A stretch of 64,000 bases of DNA from UBA2137 sp963740205 (GTDB taxonomy: Bacteria; Pseudomonadota; Alphaproteobacteria; Micavibrionales; Micavibrionaceae): the NCBI GenBank assembly GCA_963740205.1, contig CAVUDD010000001.1, positions 62,001 through 126,000 on the forward strand, given 5' to 3'. Position numbers and translations under genes: made by a program. Positions 54,186-63,634 of the stretch are shown piece by piece; position 1 is the first letter of the stretch, and every line of letters starts with the position of its first letter. The notes beneath the pieces are model-generated. The model searched no databases, was not told the DNA's origin, and worked only from the letters and a program-made list of their open reading frames with translations.

Positions 54186-54357
54186 TTATTTCTCTGCGAA
54201 CGTAAAAACTGACTTCTTGTTCATTATCTGAAGGAAGAAATGCGTTTACTGCATTTAGCCCATCACTATCGATATCTTGGGAAGTGAACGTTCCTGCCAC
54301 AACAGGCACTGCCGCTGAGAATAATACAATTACAAATAATGCGATTAAGTATTTCAT
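54151..54357 (-). CDS. Small exported protein, unrecognised
   Basis: A 68-residue frame with a good signal peptide (MKYLIALFVIVLFSAAVPVV, cleavage near VAG). The mature part is acidic (SQDIDSDGLNAVNAFLPSDN, then EQEVSFYVRREI). It overlaps the convergent tag gene by 35 bases. The signal peptide makes it plausible, but nothing else confirms it. Confidence 0.45.
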   Translation of the reverse strand: MKYLIALFVIVLFSAAVPVVAGTFTSQDIDSDGLNAVNAFLPSDNEQEVSFYVRREIINDSDTPQGDH

Positions 54358-54414
54358 AGCCTACAAACGGCTATAAAATATATAAGTTCCCGAGGCTACT
54401 GATAATAATGAAAA

Positions 54415-54933
54415 TTATATCCAACTGGTAGGATTGTCTATGCGATAGCCTTTAATGCCTCGCCTTGCGCCCTTTATTAGACGATAACCAAGATAGATAA
54501 GCGAGGGTCCAATTGTAATGAGGCTTGCCCATATAATAACATTAAAATTGACCTCTACCATTGCAGTGTAAGCATCTGTTAAGTCATGCGGTGGTGCAGA
54601 TTCTGCAGCCTTCATAACCTCATTTGCAAATGTCTGTAGGGATTCTTGATCGGCAACCGAGTAGAGCCATACCCCGCATAATATAAACCCTGCGGTCATT
54701 ACCAGAGAAAAAATCCATATTGTACGAATAATGTAAGTTGTGTGATTTTCAACGAGTGTTGCGTGGCCATATTGTTTGCGTGCTATGTAACACCAGATAA
54801 GAACACCAAGAAAAAGAAACATAGCAAAAAGCTGAATGCTTGCATTGGGCATAAATTGTAAGACAACGCTTACAATAAAGGCCGCATATATATTTGTAAC
54901 TGTCTTTTTGTTTTTAGTAATTTCATCTGTCAT
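54415..54933 (-). CDS. Unrecognised four-helix membrane protein
   Basis: A 172-residue protein with four predicted membrane spans (VTNIYAAFIVSVVLQFMP, IQLFAMFLFLGVLIWCY, IRTIWIFSLVMTAGFILCGV, NVIIWASLITIGPSLIYLG) and a basic C-terminus (KGARRGIKGYRID). It resembles DUF4870/Tic20-like small membrane proteins in layout, without decisive motifs. It lies just downstream of mutL. Confidence 0.65.
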   Translation of the reverse strand: MTDEITKNKKTVTNIYAAFIVSVVLQFMPNASIQLFAMFLFLGVLIWCYIARKQYGHATLVENHTTYIIRTIWIFSLVMTAGFILCGVWLYSVADQESLQTFANEVMKAAESAPPHDLTDAYTAMVEVNFNVIIWASLITIGPSLIYLGYRLIKGARRGIKGYRIDNPTSWI

Positions 54934-54950
54934 GGAATGTATTTTATCAC

Positions 54951-56807
54951 TTAATGTCGTCCGAACAAGCTTTCGATTTCATCAAGAGATAATTCGATGT
55001 ATGTGGGTCGTCCATGATTACACTGTCCAGAAAGTGGAGTGTTTTCCATCTGTCGCAAAAGCGAATTCATTTCCTCAACTGTTAAGCGTCGTCCGGATCT
55101 CACCGAACCATGACACGCCATAGTTGAGAGAATGTGGTTGATACGCTCTTCAAGTCCTGTAATTTCTCCGTTTTCAATAATTTCATCTGCCAAGTCACGC
55201 ACAAGTTTCGCGGGATCAGCCTTTCCTAGTAAAAGGACAGGCATGCTTTGTACAGCAACGGCACCTTTTCCAAAGGGAACAATTTCGAAGCCTAGTTTTG
55301 ATAAAGAGTCCGCTTGTTCTAAAAGCAAATTCATTGCGGTATCTTCTAGCTCGACTATCTCAGGCGTTAAAAGTCCTTGCGATTCAATACCATTTTCTTC
55401 GACCTGCTGTTTGAAACGTTCGTAGACTAGCCGCTCATGAGCGGCATGTTGGTCAACAACGACCATACCTTTTTGCGTTTGTGCAACTATATAACACTCG
55501 TGTAATTGCGCGCGCGCTGCACCTAGAGGATAAGATTGCGCAGCAATTTCGGTCTCTAGCTCTGCGCGTGCAGACGGCGCGGGAGGGGCGTAATAATTAT
55601 AGGCCAAATTGCCACCGCCTGAGCCAGGGTATGAAAAACCCGGCTGATTGGGAATATCGGACAAGCCGTCTTTATCATAGGGTTGTGATGGCGAAGAAGG
55701 AAAACTACCGCCCGTGTTCCATGGTAATGTAGGGGATTGGAAGCCTTGCTCACGATTTTGTTGTAGGCGACCTAAAGCTGACTGAGAAACAGAGGTTGCA
55801 GTTCTGTGTCCGCCTTCGTGCAAAGTGTGACGAATTGCACTAACTATTAATCCACGGACAATACCGGGATCTTTGAAACGAACTTCTGTTTTTGCTGGAT
55901 GCACATTAACATCTACGTTGGCCTGCGAAAGCTCTATGAAAAGAACTGCTGAAGGGTAGCGGTCACGCGCTAGCACATCCATGTAGGCTGCCCTTAGTGC
56001 GCCGCCAAGAAGCTTATCTTTGACGGGGCGTCCATTCACAAACAGATATTGATGTTGGGCTGTTCCTCTATGCAGTGTTGGTAAGCCTGCAAAGCCTGTT
56101 AACTTTATATTTTCACGTTCTGCATTTATCTGTAGCGCATTTTCTGGAAAATCCTGTCCTATGAGTTGACCGATACGCTCCAAACGTCTCTCGAATAATT
56201 CGCCTTGCGCTGAAGTTGTCGAAATAACCGTATTACCATTATTGGCAAGTCGGAAAGCGATTTCAGGATTAGCAAGTGCAAGACGTATCACAACATCTTT
56301 AACCGCCGCATATTCCGCTTGATCAGATTTAAGGAATTTTAATCTGGCGGGTGTCGCATAAAATAAATCCTTAACACTTACGGTCGTACCTTCAGGGTGT
56401 GCTGCAGGTTGGAAACGTGTTTGTTTCCCTCCTTCGACACAAATTTCCCATGCCTCATCCCCGTCATGTGGACGACTGGTAATTGCAAGTCGAGAAACGG
56501 CTGCAATCGAAGGAAGGGCCTCACCACGAAAACCAAGGTAATCCAAATGTAGTAAATCGTTGCTGGGGAGTTTAGAGGTGGCATGTCTTTTAAGGCAGCT
56601 TTGGATGTCAGCCTTATTCATGCCAGTGCCGTTATCACGCACAGAAATTAGTGCCTTGCCGCCTTGACGAATATCAACATCAATACGGGTTGCGCCCGCA
56701 TCAATAGCGTTTTCGACTAGTTCTTTGACGGCAGCAGCAGGCCGTTCGATGACTTCACCGGCGGCAATTTGATTGACCAATGTCTCTGGCAATTCACGAA
56801 TAGGCAT
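54951..56807 (-). CDS. mutL: DNA mismatch repair protein MutL (endonuclease type)
   Basis: A 618-residue GHKL ATPase: VENAIDAGAT, VRDNGTGM, KRHATSKL and GFRGEALPSIAAV form the ATP site. TTVSVKDLFYATPARLKFLK is typical. The C-terminal DQHAAHERLVYE is the metal-binding endonuclease motif of MutH-less bacteria, and SACHGSVR-like MACHGSVRSGRRL and CNHGRPT complete it. A disordered Ser/Pro/Gly linker (residues about 350-430) joins the halves. Confidence 0.97.
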   Translation of the reverse strand: MPIRELPETLVNQIAAGEVIERPAAAVKELVENAIDAGATRIDVDIRQGGKALISVRDNGTGMNKADIQSCLKRHATSKLPSNDLLHLDYLGFRGEALPSIAAVSRLAITSRPHDGDEAWEICVEGGKQTRFQPAAHPEGTTVSVKDLFYATPARLKFLKSDQAEYAAVKDVVIRLALANPEIAFRLANNGNTVISTTSAQGELFERRLERIGQLIGQDFPENALQINAERENIKLTGFAGLPTLHRGTAQHQYLFVNGRPVKDKLLGGALRAAYMDVLARDRYPSAVLFIELSQANVDVNVHPAKTEVRFKDPGIVRGLIVSAIRHTLHEGGHRTATSVSQSALGRLQQNREQGFQSPTLPWNTGGSFPSSPSQPYDKDGLSDIPNQPGFSYPGSGGGNLAYNYYAPPAPSARAELETEIAAQSYPLGAARAQLHECYIVAQTQKGMVVVDQHAAHERLVYERFKQQVEENGIESQGLLTPEIVELEDTAMNLLLEQADSLSKLGFEIVPFGKGAVAVQSMPVLLLGKADPAKLVRDLADEIIENGEITGLEERINHILSTMACHGSVRSGRRLTVEEMNSLLRQMENTPLSGQCNHGRPTYIELSLDEIESLFGRH

Positions 56808-56846
56808 AAATCTATGCTAGTCGCCATAACCAAGCCATGCAATGAA

Positions 56847-56865
56847 TGAGGTGAAAAGCACCTCA
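56847..56865 (-). other. Hairpin between the pentapeptide gene and mutL
   Basis: TGAGGTG-aaaag-CACCTCA is a perfect seven-pair stem. On the minus strand the following bases are only weakly T-rich, so termination is doubtful. Confidence 0.35.
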
Positions 56866-56898
56866 CTATCTCGTTGATAAAAATTTTTAAGAGAGTTT

Positions 56899-58197
56899 TT
56901 AAGAGCTAACAATTTCAGTTTTATCGAAAACTGTACCGTCTGTATTGGCGCCCTTGAGATTTATATTGCGGATATTCGCCCCTGTAAGATCGGCTTTTCT
57001 AAGGTCAACACCTGAAAGGTCGGCATTTTCAAGGTTACTACCCATAAGCACAGCATGGGCAAGATTGGCATCACGTAAATTTACAAAGCGTAAATCCGCA
57101 CCACTTAAATTCACACGTTCGACGCGTTGTGTTCCATCAGGACGTTTAAAGATTAGGGGGGAAAGATTTGCGCCTCTAAGATTGGCTCTGTTCATTTTGA
57201 CATTTATAAAGCGAGAGCCACGTAAATCAGCCTCCGTTAAAAAACAATCCCTAAAATCAGAATTATCAAACTGACAGAACTGCATTTGCGCATCATTTAA
57301 ATCAAGACCAATGAAGCTGACATTTATCGCTTTTAATGCAGTCACAGGATAATCTTTTAGGTTTACGATAGAGCGCATATCTGTATTTGAGATATCCATT
57401 TGTTCACCTTCACGACCGCTGGACTTAATCCATTGTGCGTGTTTCTCAATCATTTCCTGAAGTGTTACACCCTTTTCTTTGAGAAGTTCTCCAATTTTCT
57501 TATGACTTCCTATGGCGCCATTAAGAGCACCATGGTCATGTTCGGCATTATCAAGAATAACACCTTCGGTAATTGTGTCAGCAAGATTGGCAGAGCGGAG
57601 ATCGCATCCACTAAGGTCGGCATGTGTTAGGTTAGCGCCAGAGAAGTTTACGCCACGTAAATCAGCATCTTTGATAATAATCCCTGTAAGATCTGCTTCT
57701 GAAAAATCAGCATCAGTAGCACGTGACCCTGATAAATTAGTTTCTTGCATGCGCGCACCAGCAAAGCTTGCTTTACCTGCACGTTCTTTGCCGAGATCCA
57801 TTTGACTTATGCGTCCCTCGGCATCATTTTTCATGATCTTGCCTTCGCGCAGATCAGTTAACCCAAGATCGGCTCCTGTCAGGTTAGCACCAGCAACATA
57901 AGCTCCTCGGAAATCAGCGCGTTTAAAATTGGCCTTTTCAAGATTGGCATTTCTAAGATCGCAAGCGTAAAAACTTGCGTTTACGTAGTTGCCGTAGGAG
58001 AGGTCTGCTCCTGTGAGTATGGAGCCAGTAAAGTCGGCACCTTCCATATTGGCGCCTTTAAATTTCAAACCAGTCATATCCTTGAATTTGAGATTTGCAC
58101 GAAGTCCTCCACGAACACCACGTTTAAACTTGGCATGTTTATCAATCGCCTTATCAAGGTCAGATTGAGTCATCTTTTCGTATTTAGGTTTGTCCAT
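56899..58197 (-). CDS. Pentapeptide repeat protein
   Basis: A 432-residue protein mostly built of A(D/N)LXX repeats forming a right-handed quadrilateral beta helix. Two or three blocks are seen: LRNANLEKANFKRADFRGAY, then VNFSGANLTHADLSGCDLRS, and a C-terminal block ending KADLTGANIRNINLKGAN. A non-repeat helical segment lies near residues 235-270 (MIEKHAQWIKSSGREGEQMD). No signal peptide. Function unknown; resemblance to Qnr is only of fold. Confidence 0.9.
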   Translation of the reverse strand: MDKPKYEKMTQSDLDKAIDKHAKFKRGVRGGLRANLKFKDMTGLKFKGANMEGADFTGSILTGADLSYGNYVNASFYACDLRNANLEKANFKRADFRGAYVAGANLTGADLGLTDLREGKIMKNDAEGRISQMDLGKERAGKASFAGARMQETNLSGSRATDADFSEADLTGIIIKDADLRGVNFSGANLTHADLSGCDLRSANLADTITEGVILDNAEHDHGALNGAIGSHKKIGELLKEKGVTLQEMIEKHAQWIKSSGREGEQMDISNTDMRSIVNLKDYPVTALKAINVSFIGLDLNDAQMQFCQFDNSDFRDCFLTEADLRGSRFINVKMNRANLRGANLSPLIFKRPDGTQRVERVNLSGADLRFVNLRDANLAHAVLMGSNLENADLSGVDLRKADLTGANIRNINLKGANTDGTVFDKTEIVSS

Positions 58198-58283
58198 GCT
58201 CTTTAAAGGTATCCTCAGAAGCTTAATAAAGTGTTGTTATTATCAGTATATATTAAAAAAATACGAGTTTCGAGAGACTTAAC

Positions 58284-59783
58284 TTATTTTTTAAAGAGGA
58301 ACGCGTATGCCCCAGCACAATTTGAGTCTTCTAAGATGCCTTTAGCCAGTTTTTTACCTAGTTCAACCCCTGGTTGATCAAAGCTATTCAGATTCCATAG
58401 CACACCTTGCACGAATATTTTATGCTCATAAGCAGCAATAAGCATGCCTAAAAAATATGGATTTAATTCATCTAGCATGATGAGTGATAATGGTTTGTTA
58501 CCCTTGAAATCACTACCGTTCCCAAAGGCAAGGGCTTCTATCTGCGCAATAGCATTAGCGAGAAGCTTGTTTTGATGGTCATTTATTTGACTAGGCATAT
58601 TCTTAATAATAATAAAGTCGGATGGAATAGTATCACTACCTTGGTGGAGAGCTTGATAAAAAGCATGCTGTCCATTTGTCCCCGCCTGACCAAAAATGAC
58701 AGGGGCTGTTTTGTAATCAATATCATTGCCTTCACGGTCTTTTGATTTGCCGTTGGACTCCATATCCAGTTGTTGCAAATAAGCGGGAAGTAGAGATAAT
58801 TTTTCTGTGTAAGGAAGAACGGCTAATGAATGACTGCCCATAAAATTTCTTTCCCATACACCCAGCAATGCCATAAGAACGGGAATATTCTTATCAAAGG
58901 AAGTGGCATAAAAATGCCTGTCCATCTCATGGGCACCATCTAGTAATTTTTGAAAGTTATCACTCCCTATTGAGAGCATGATAGATAAACCAATCGAGGC
59001 CCAGAGAGAGAAACGTCCTCCCACCCATTCCTCGAAGGGAAAGACCATATCATTTGAAATGCCAAAGCTTTGTGTTGCATCTAAATTAGTGGATAGCGCA
59101 ACAAAGTGTTTGGCTATATCTTTTTCTTGCCCCTTTTCTAAAAACCAAGATTTTGCCGTTTGAGCATTGGTGAGGGTTTCTTGAGTCGTAAAAGTTTTGG
59201 AGGCAATAAGGAAAAGAGTAGTTTCAGGATTAAGATTATCAAGTGTCTGCTGGATGTCCATCGCATCAACATTTGAAACAAAATGACATTTTACTTTATC
59301 TGATAAGTGAGCAAGCGATTGAACAATCATTCTTGGTCCAAGATCCGAGCCACCAATACCAATATTTACAACATCGGTTATAACCTTTCCTGAAAACCCT
59401 TTGTGTTGGCCATCACGTACAGATTTCGAAAAATTTTTCATGCGCTTTAAAACGCTTTTGCTAAAATCAACGGCTTTTTGGGCTATCTCTGTTTCTATGA
59501 TTGGATTTTCTGCACGACAGGCTGTGTGCAAAACTGCGCGGTTTTCACTCGCGTTTATTTTATCACCAGCAAAAAATTTTTCGCGCATTTCTTCAAGATT
59601 TTGTTCTTTTGCTAAAGCAATCAAATCATCAAGTATTTTGTCTGTAATTCGGTGTTTTGAGAAATCAAGCTGGAAGCCATTAAGAGAAATTATTCTAGAA
59701 GAATTAGCATTAATTTGAGGTGCTGCAGTCTTGGAGCTTTGAAGAAGACGTTTCCAGCTTAGAGTTTGTGTCGGGTTTCCCAT
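58284..59783 (-). CDS. pgi: Glucose-6-phosphate isomerase
   Basis: Interconverts glucose-6-phosphate and fructose-6-phosphate. The 499-residue protein has VNIGIGGSDLGPRMIVQSL, SKTFTTQETLTNA, GRFSLWASIGLSIML and QLDMESNGKS, with FGQAGTNGQHAFYQALHQG near the active-site His. The length is slightly short of 550 but complete. Nine bases follow the M16 gene. Confidence 0.96.
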   Translation of the reverse strand: MGNPTQTLSWKRLLQSSKTAAPQINANSSRIISLNGFQLDFSKHRITDKILDDLIALAKEQNLEEMREKFFAGDKINASENRAVLHTACRAENPIIETEIAQKAVDFSKSVLKRMKNFSKSVRDGQHKGFSGKVITDVVNIGIGGSDLGPRMIVQSLAHLSDKVKCHFVSNVDAMDIQQTLDNLNPETTLFLIASKTFTTQETLTNAQTAKSWFLEKGQEKDIAKHFVALSTNLDATQSFGISNDMVFPFEEWVGGRFSLWASIGLSIMLSIGSDNFQKLLDGAHEMDRHFYATSFDKNIPVLMALLGVWERNFMGSHSLAVLPYTEKLSLLPAYLQQLDMESNGKSKDREGNDIDYKTAPVIFGQAGTNGQHAFYQALHQGSDTIPSDFIIIKNMPSQINDHQNKLLANAIAQIEALAFGNGSDFKGNKPLSLIMLDELNPYFLGMLIAAYEHKIFVQGVLWNLNSFDQPGVELGKKLAKGILEDSNCAGAYAFLFKK

Positions 59784-59791
59784 GAGTATCC

Positions 59792-61150
59792 TTAATTTAC
59801 ATTAGGTAGTTCTGTGATAAGGGACATTTCTCCTAATCCTGCTTCAGGATTTCCAGCAATAATTGTTAAAATATCATCGCTATTTAAGATTTTGTTGGCA
59901 ACGTTTTTAATATCATCTGCAGTGATATCCTCAATGTGATTACGTACTGTATCGAGATAATCAATGGGTAAATTCTCGCTTTGTAAAGCTACAAGTGTTT
60001 TTGCTATAGAAGAGGTACTTGTTAAGCCTAAAGGAAGCGAGCCAATAATATAGTCTTTTGCATCCTTCAACTCTTTTGAATCAACAAGCGTACCACGTAA
60101 CTTAATAATTTCTTCTTTAACGCCTGCTCTTAGCTCATCTATAGTTTCGTTTTTTGTAGAGCTTGTAATGTAGTAGAGTTGGGCCTTGTCTAGGCGTTGA
60201 AGGTAACTATATATGCCGTAGGCAAGGCCTTTTTCCTCACGAATGTTTTTGGTTAAACGAGAGCCAAATCCGCCTGAACCAAATATCTGGTCCATAACCT
60301 GAAAAGGATAGTAATCGGGATTGTCACGCTTTATTCCAGGAAGAACCATTTGAACCGTGGCTTGGGGAATTTTAAGACGATAGAAAAATGTTTTACCTTT
60401 ATTTTGTAATGAAATATCGGGAGTTGATGCGTTAGGCGCAGTCTTGGGAAGTTCTCCAAAAATATCATCAAGAGACTTCGACAGGTCTTCGGCTGTAATA
60501 TCACCAGAAACTCCAATAAGAAGTCTGTCTTGAGATAATTCCTTTGAGACAAAACTCCTCAAATCCTGTGCGGTTAAGTTTTTTAAAGTTGTTAATGTTC
60601 CGCCACTATTTTGCGCGTAGGGGTGACCGTCGAAGGCACGGTCATTGGTAACGCGTGATGCTATCCAATTAGGGTCGGATAAATCGGATCGTATACGACT
60701 GAGATTTGCCTGTTTCATGCGTTCAATAGGTTCTTTGTCAAAGCGCGGATATTTAAGGGCAAGCTCAAGCAAATCAAATGCTTTTTGTTTTTCATCTGTA
60801 AGCGTGTTCATAAAGCCTGAAAAACTATCGCGACCACCAGAAAAGTTAAGAGTAATTGAATTATCGAGTAATGTTTTTTGAAAAGCTTGAGAATCCAAAT
60901 TACCGGCACCTTCATCTAAGGTATTAGATAATAACTGCACAAGTCCTTGTTTGTCCGCTGGCTCAAGAATTGCGCCCGCTCCATCAAAGGCAAAGCTTAC
61001 GGATATGACAGGCACAGAATGATCCTCGACTAACCAAGCCGAAACACCGCCCTCGGAGGTAACTTTTTGAATGTCGAGTATCTTTTCTTCGGCGGCAACA
61101 GGGGTAGTCCAAATGGCAAAAAGAGCGAGAATAAAAATAAATTTATGCAT
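59792..61150 (-). CDS. M16-family peptidase-like protein, non-catalytic partner
   Basis: A 452-residue exported protein with signal peptide (FIFILALFAIWTTPVAA). It has the M16 fold, including FGSGGFGSRLTKNIREEKGL followed by AYGIYSY, the Arg/Tyr substrate site of the non-catalytic subunit. The zinc motif HxxEH is replaced by QGLVQLLSNTLDEG, so it should not hydrolyse peptides itself. Its ATG shares a base with the upstream stop (TAATG), matching a heterodimer with the next protein. Confidence 0.92.
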   Translation of the reverse strand: MHKFIFILALFAIWTTPVAAEEKILDIQKVTSEGGVSAWLVEDHSVPVISVSFAFDGAGAILEPADKQGLVQLLSNTLDEGAGNLDSQAFQKTLLDNSITLNFSGGRDSFSGFMNTLTDEKQKAFDLLELALKYPRFDKEPIERMKQANLSRIRSDLSDPNWIASRVTNDRAFDGHPYAQNSGGTLTTLKNLTAQDLRSFVSKELSQDRLLIGVSGDITAEDLSKSLDDIFGELPKTAPNASTPDISLQNKGKTFFYRLKIPQATVQMVLPGIKRDNPDYYPFQVMDQIFGSGGFGSRLTKNIREEKGLAYGIYSYLQRLDKAQLYYITSSTKNETIDELRAGVKEEIIKLRGTLVDSKELKDAKDYIIGSLPLGLTSTSSIAKTLVALQSENLPIDYLDTVRNHIEDITADDIKNVANKILNSDDILTIIAGNPEAGLGEMSLITELPNVN

Positions 61151-62490
61151 TACTGTACCTCATTTTCAGGAATGAGGTAGCCAGTAACTGAGCGTTTTTC
61201 AGAACCTTCACCGAAGGCAATTTGTAGTGCATTTTTTATATCCTGCTGGCTTACGCCTTCAATACTCTCTGGCCAGTTTTCCACCTCTTCAAGTGTTAAT
61301 CCCGTTGTCAAGGATTGCCCAATAATATTGGCAGGTGTAGCAAGGGAATCGCGGGCAAAAACAGCAGCGTTTTTAAGGCGTTTTTTAGCATCTTGAATTT
61401 GTTGTTCACTAATGCCTGTCTCAAGAATGCTCATCATAAAATCATTAATTGCCTTTTCCAGATCCTCAAGCGAAGTTCCTTGTGCAGGTGTAGCTCCTAC
61501 CCAAAGTGCCGCGACATCCAAAGCTTCGGCATTATAAGATAGTGAAACGTTAATTGCCTTTTTCTGATTTACAACCAATTCCTTGTATAGAGGTGTTGTG
61601 GGGCCACCACCTAATGCCTCGACTATAATTTGTAATGCAAGGGCTGTTTGCCTATCGCCTGTAAATGAGGGCGTGCGCGTTCCTTTTGCAAATAAAGGTT
61701 CCTTTACCTGCTCACTTTTGAAAACGATACGCGTCTCGCCGTTAAATTCTGGGAGTGTAGGAAAGTTACGTTCAGGCAAATATTTTGAAGGTTTGATTTT
61801 GCCATAGGTTTTTTTCGCTATAGGCAAAACATCGCCAAGCGTAACATCCCCAGAAATGACCAGAATGGCATTATTGGGGTAATACCATTTGTTATAAAAT
61901 TCTAAAGCGTTTTCGCGTTGCAGCCCCTGGACTTCATTCATCCAGCCAATGGTGGGAACACCATAAGGATGGTTTGGGTAAATTGCAGATTGTAATTGTT
62001 CGTAAAACTGTGCTTGCGGATTATTATCTGTGCGCTGACGACGCTCTTCTAAAACAACATCGCGCTCAGTTTTGACTGCTGTTTCTGACGGATCAATATT
62101 ACGCATACGATCGGCCTCCATTTTCATTACCATTGCAAGGTGGTCTTTAGAGATGGTCTGGTAATAGGCTGTATAATCTTTTGAGGTAAAGGCATTGTCT
62201 TCACCGCCAAGTGCGCGCACACGCTTCGAAAATTCACCTTCAGCTATTTTGTCTGTTCCTTTAAATAAAAGATGCTCAAGAAAATGTGCGGCCCCGGAAT
62301 AACCAGCTGTTTCTTGTGCCGAACCTACTTTGTACCAAAGCATGTGGTGAACAAGTGGAGCGCGGTGGTTAGGGACAACTACAATCTGAAGGCCATTCTT
62401 GAGTGTTGCTGTTTCAGCATTGAAGACTTTTGCATGCGCAGAAGGTATAAAAGAAAATAGGATAAGCAAGATGGCGAGAATACGGTTCAT
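61150..62490 (-). CDS. M16-family zinc metallopeptidase, catalytic subunit
   Basis: A 446-residue exported protease: signal peptide (ILAILLILFSFIPSAHA), then SGAAHFLEHLLFKGT with the inverted zinc motif HFLEH (His69, Glu72, His73) and a downstream Glu in ERDVVLEERRQR. Typical of the processing-peptidase/PqqL family. Coupled to the non-catalytic partner; together with DUF3035 and lspA it forms the envelope-maintenance operon. Confidence 0.95.
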   Translation of the reverse strand: MNRILAILLILFSFIPSAHAKVFNAETATLKNGLQIVVVPNHRAPLVHHMLWYKVGSAQETAGYSGAAHFLEHLLFKGTDKIAEGEFSKRVRALGGEDNAFTSKDYTAYYQTISKDHLAMVMKMEADRMRNIDPSETAVKTERDVVLEERRQRTDNNPQAQFYEQLQSAIYPNHPYGVPTIGWMNEVQGLQRENALEFYNKWYYPNNAILVISGDVTLGDVLPIAKKTYGKIKPSKYLPERNFPTLPEFNGETRIVFKSEQVKEPLFAKGTRTPSFTGDRQTALALQIIVEALGGGPTTPLYKELVVNQKKAINVSLSYNAEALDVAALWVGATPAQGTSLEDLEKAINDFMMSILETGISEQQIQDAKKRLKNAAVFARDSLATPANIIGQSLTTGLTLEEVENWPESIEGVSQQDIKNALQIAFGEGSEKRSVTGYLIPENEVQ

Positions 62491-62537
62491 GCTTATTTAT
62501 TTAGCCTTTCCGTATTCTTTTCAATGGCAAAATAGAT

Positions 62538-63095
62538 TTATTCAGCCTTCGATACAGTTCCTGGTGCGATAATTCGGCTATCAGGTAATTGTTGTTTCAA
62601 ACGAGTAGCTTCTTCATTAGGGTCGAGAACACTGCCTGATGCTTCAATCTTACGATCAAAAATCTTATCAATAACAGCTTGTTCTTCGTAGGCAGTATCT
62701 TCGTTTTCTTCGTTTACAACCTGACGAATATTGTCCTGAGTTTGATTAGCGCCTGCTGCCTCAATGATGGCGCGTTCAGCAGCCGTGGCATTTGCAGAAC
62801 CAGTATTTGATATATCAGCCTCAACAGATTGTGGAATTTCAGAGCCAAATATAGCCTCTGCTGCCATTTCTTCGGCAGTCGGTTCCTGTGGGCGTTGGGC
62901 ACCTGGCGTAGGGACAGGAAGTGATGCCAGATGTGGAGGTATTTCAAGAGGGGCACGTCTTATGACTGCAAACTCATCTGGAGCCTCTTTGACTAAGCCA
63001 AGTTTTTCTTTAGCACTGCCACATGCAGATAAAAGAAAGCCAGTGGAAACTGACAAACATAGAAATGAAAGTGTCGTTTTACGCATGATGGCCAT
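62538..63095 (-). CDS. DUF3035 lipoprotein (BamF-like)
   Basis: A 185-residue lipoprotein: lipobox LLSAC at residues 21-25, then the DUF3035 signature PDEFAVIRRAPLEIPPHLAS. The rest is acidic and low-complexity. Some annotations call this alphaproteobacterial family BamF, a beta-barrel assembly subunit; I take that from memory. Its neighbours lspA and M16 are its usual partners. Confidence 0.85.
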   Translation of the reverse strand: MAIMRKTTLSFLCLSVSTGFLLSACGSAKEKLGLVKEAPDEFAVIRRAPLEIPPHLASLPVPTPGAQRPQEPTAEEMAAEAIFGSEIPQSVEADISNTGSANATAAERAIIEAAGANQTQDNIRQVVNEENEDTAYEEQAVIDKIFDRKIEASGSVLDPNEEATRLKQQLPDSRIIAPGTVSKAE

Positions 63096-63096
63096 T

Positions 63097-63624
63097 TTAG
63101 TCCTCTTTAGAGTCTAGGAAAAGCGATTTAACAAGAAATAGCATGACGCCGATGACTATACAAGAATCCGCAATATTAAACGCAGGGTAATGCCAGCCCG
63201 CAACATGGAAATCGAGGAAATCAATTACAGCGCCAAAGCGTATTCTGTCCCACACGTTTCCTATTGCTCCTGCAATAACAAGTAGACTGGCAACTTGTAT
63301 AAGTTTTGAGTCTGTACGGATATACCAGATTAAAAAACCTGACACGATAAGCAATGCAAACAGGGATAGGATATAGGCACCCATTGCACTATCACTTCCA
63401 AGCAAACCAAAGCTTATGCCATCATTCCACACCATAACTAAATTGAAAAACGGTAATATAGGATGAGAAACGAATTCCAAACGTTCCTGTGAAATATGAC
63501 CTAGCCAGCGAAAAAATGGTTCTGTCTTTTCTTGAAATAATCCCTCAACGATTGCCCACTTGGAAAGCTGGTCAGCCATGAATAAGAAAATAACTACGAA
63601 GATTCCACCCAAATATTTAAACAT
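63097..63624 (-). CDS. lspA: Lipoprotein signal peptidase (signal peptidase II)
   Basis: A 175-residue four-helix aspartic protease that cleaves prolipoprotein signal peptides. NVWDRIRFGAVIDFLDFH and FNIADSCIVIG carry the two catalytic aspartates; MVWNDGISFGLLG is conserved. It is immediately downstream of ileS and one base from the DUF3035 gene whose product it should process. Confidence 0.96.
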   Translation of the reverse strand: MFKYLGGIFVVIFLFMADQLSKWAIVEGLFQEKTEPFFRWLGHISQERLEFVSHPILPFFNLVMVWNDGISFGLLGSDSAMGAYILSLFALLIVSGFLIWYIRTDSKLIQVASLLVIAGAIGNVWDRIRFGAVIDFLDFHVAGWHYPAFNIADSCIVIGVMLFLVKSLFLDSKED

Positions 63625-63634
63625 TTATAATCCT

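Noticed and set aside
56899..58197. Qnr-like quinolone protection protein
   Set aside because: The repeat fold is shared with Qnr, but the protein is twice as long, is interrupted by a helical segment and has no Qnr-specific feature that I can see.
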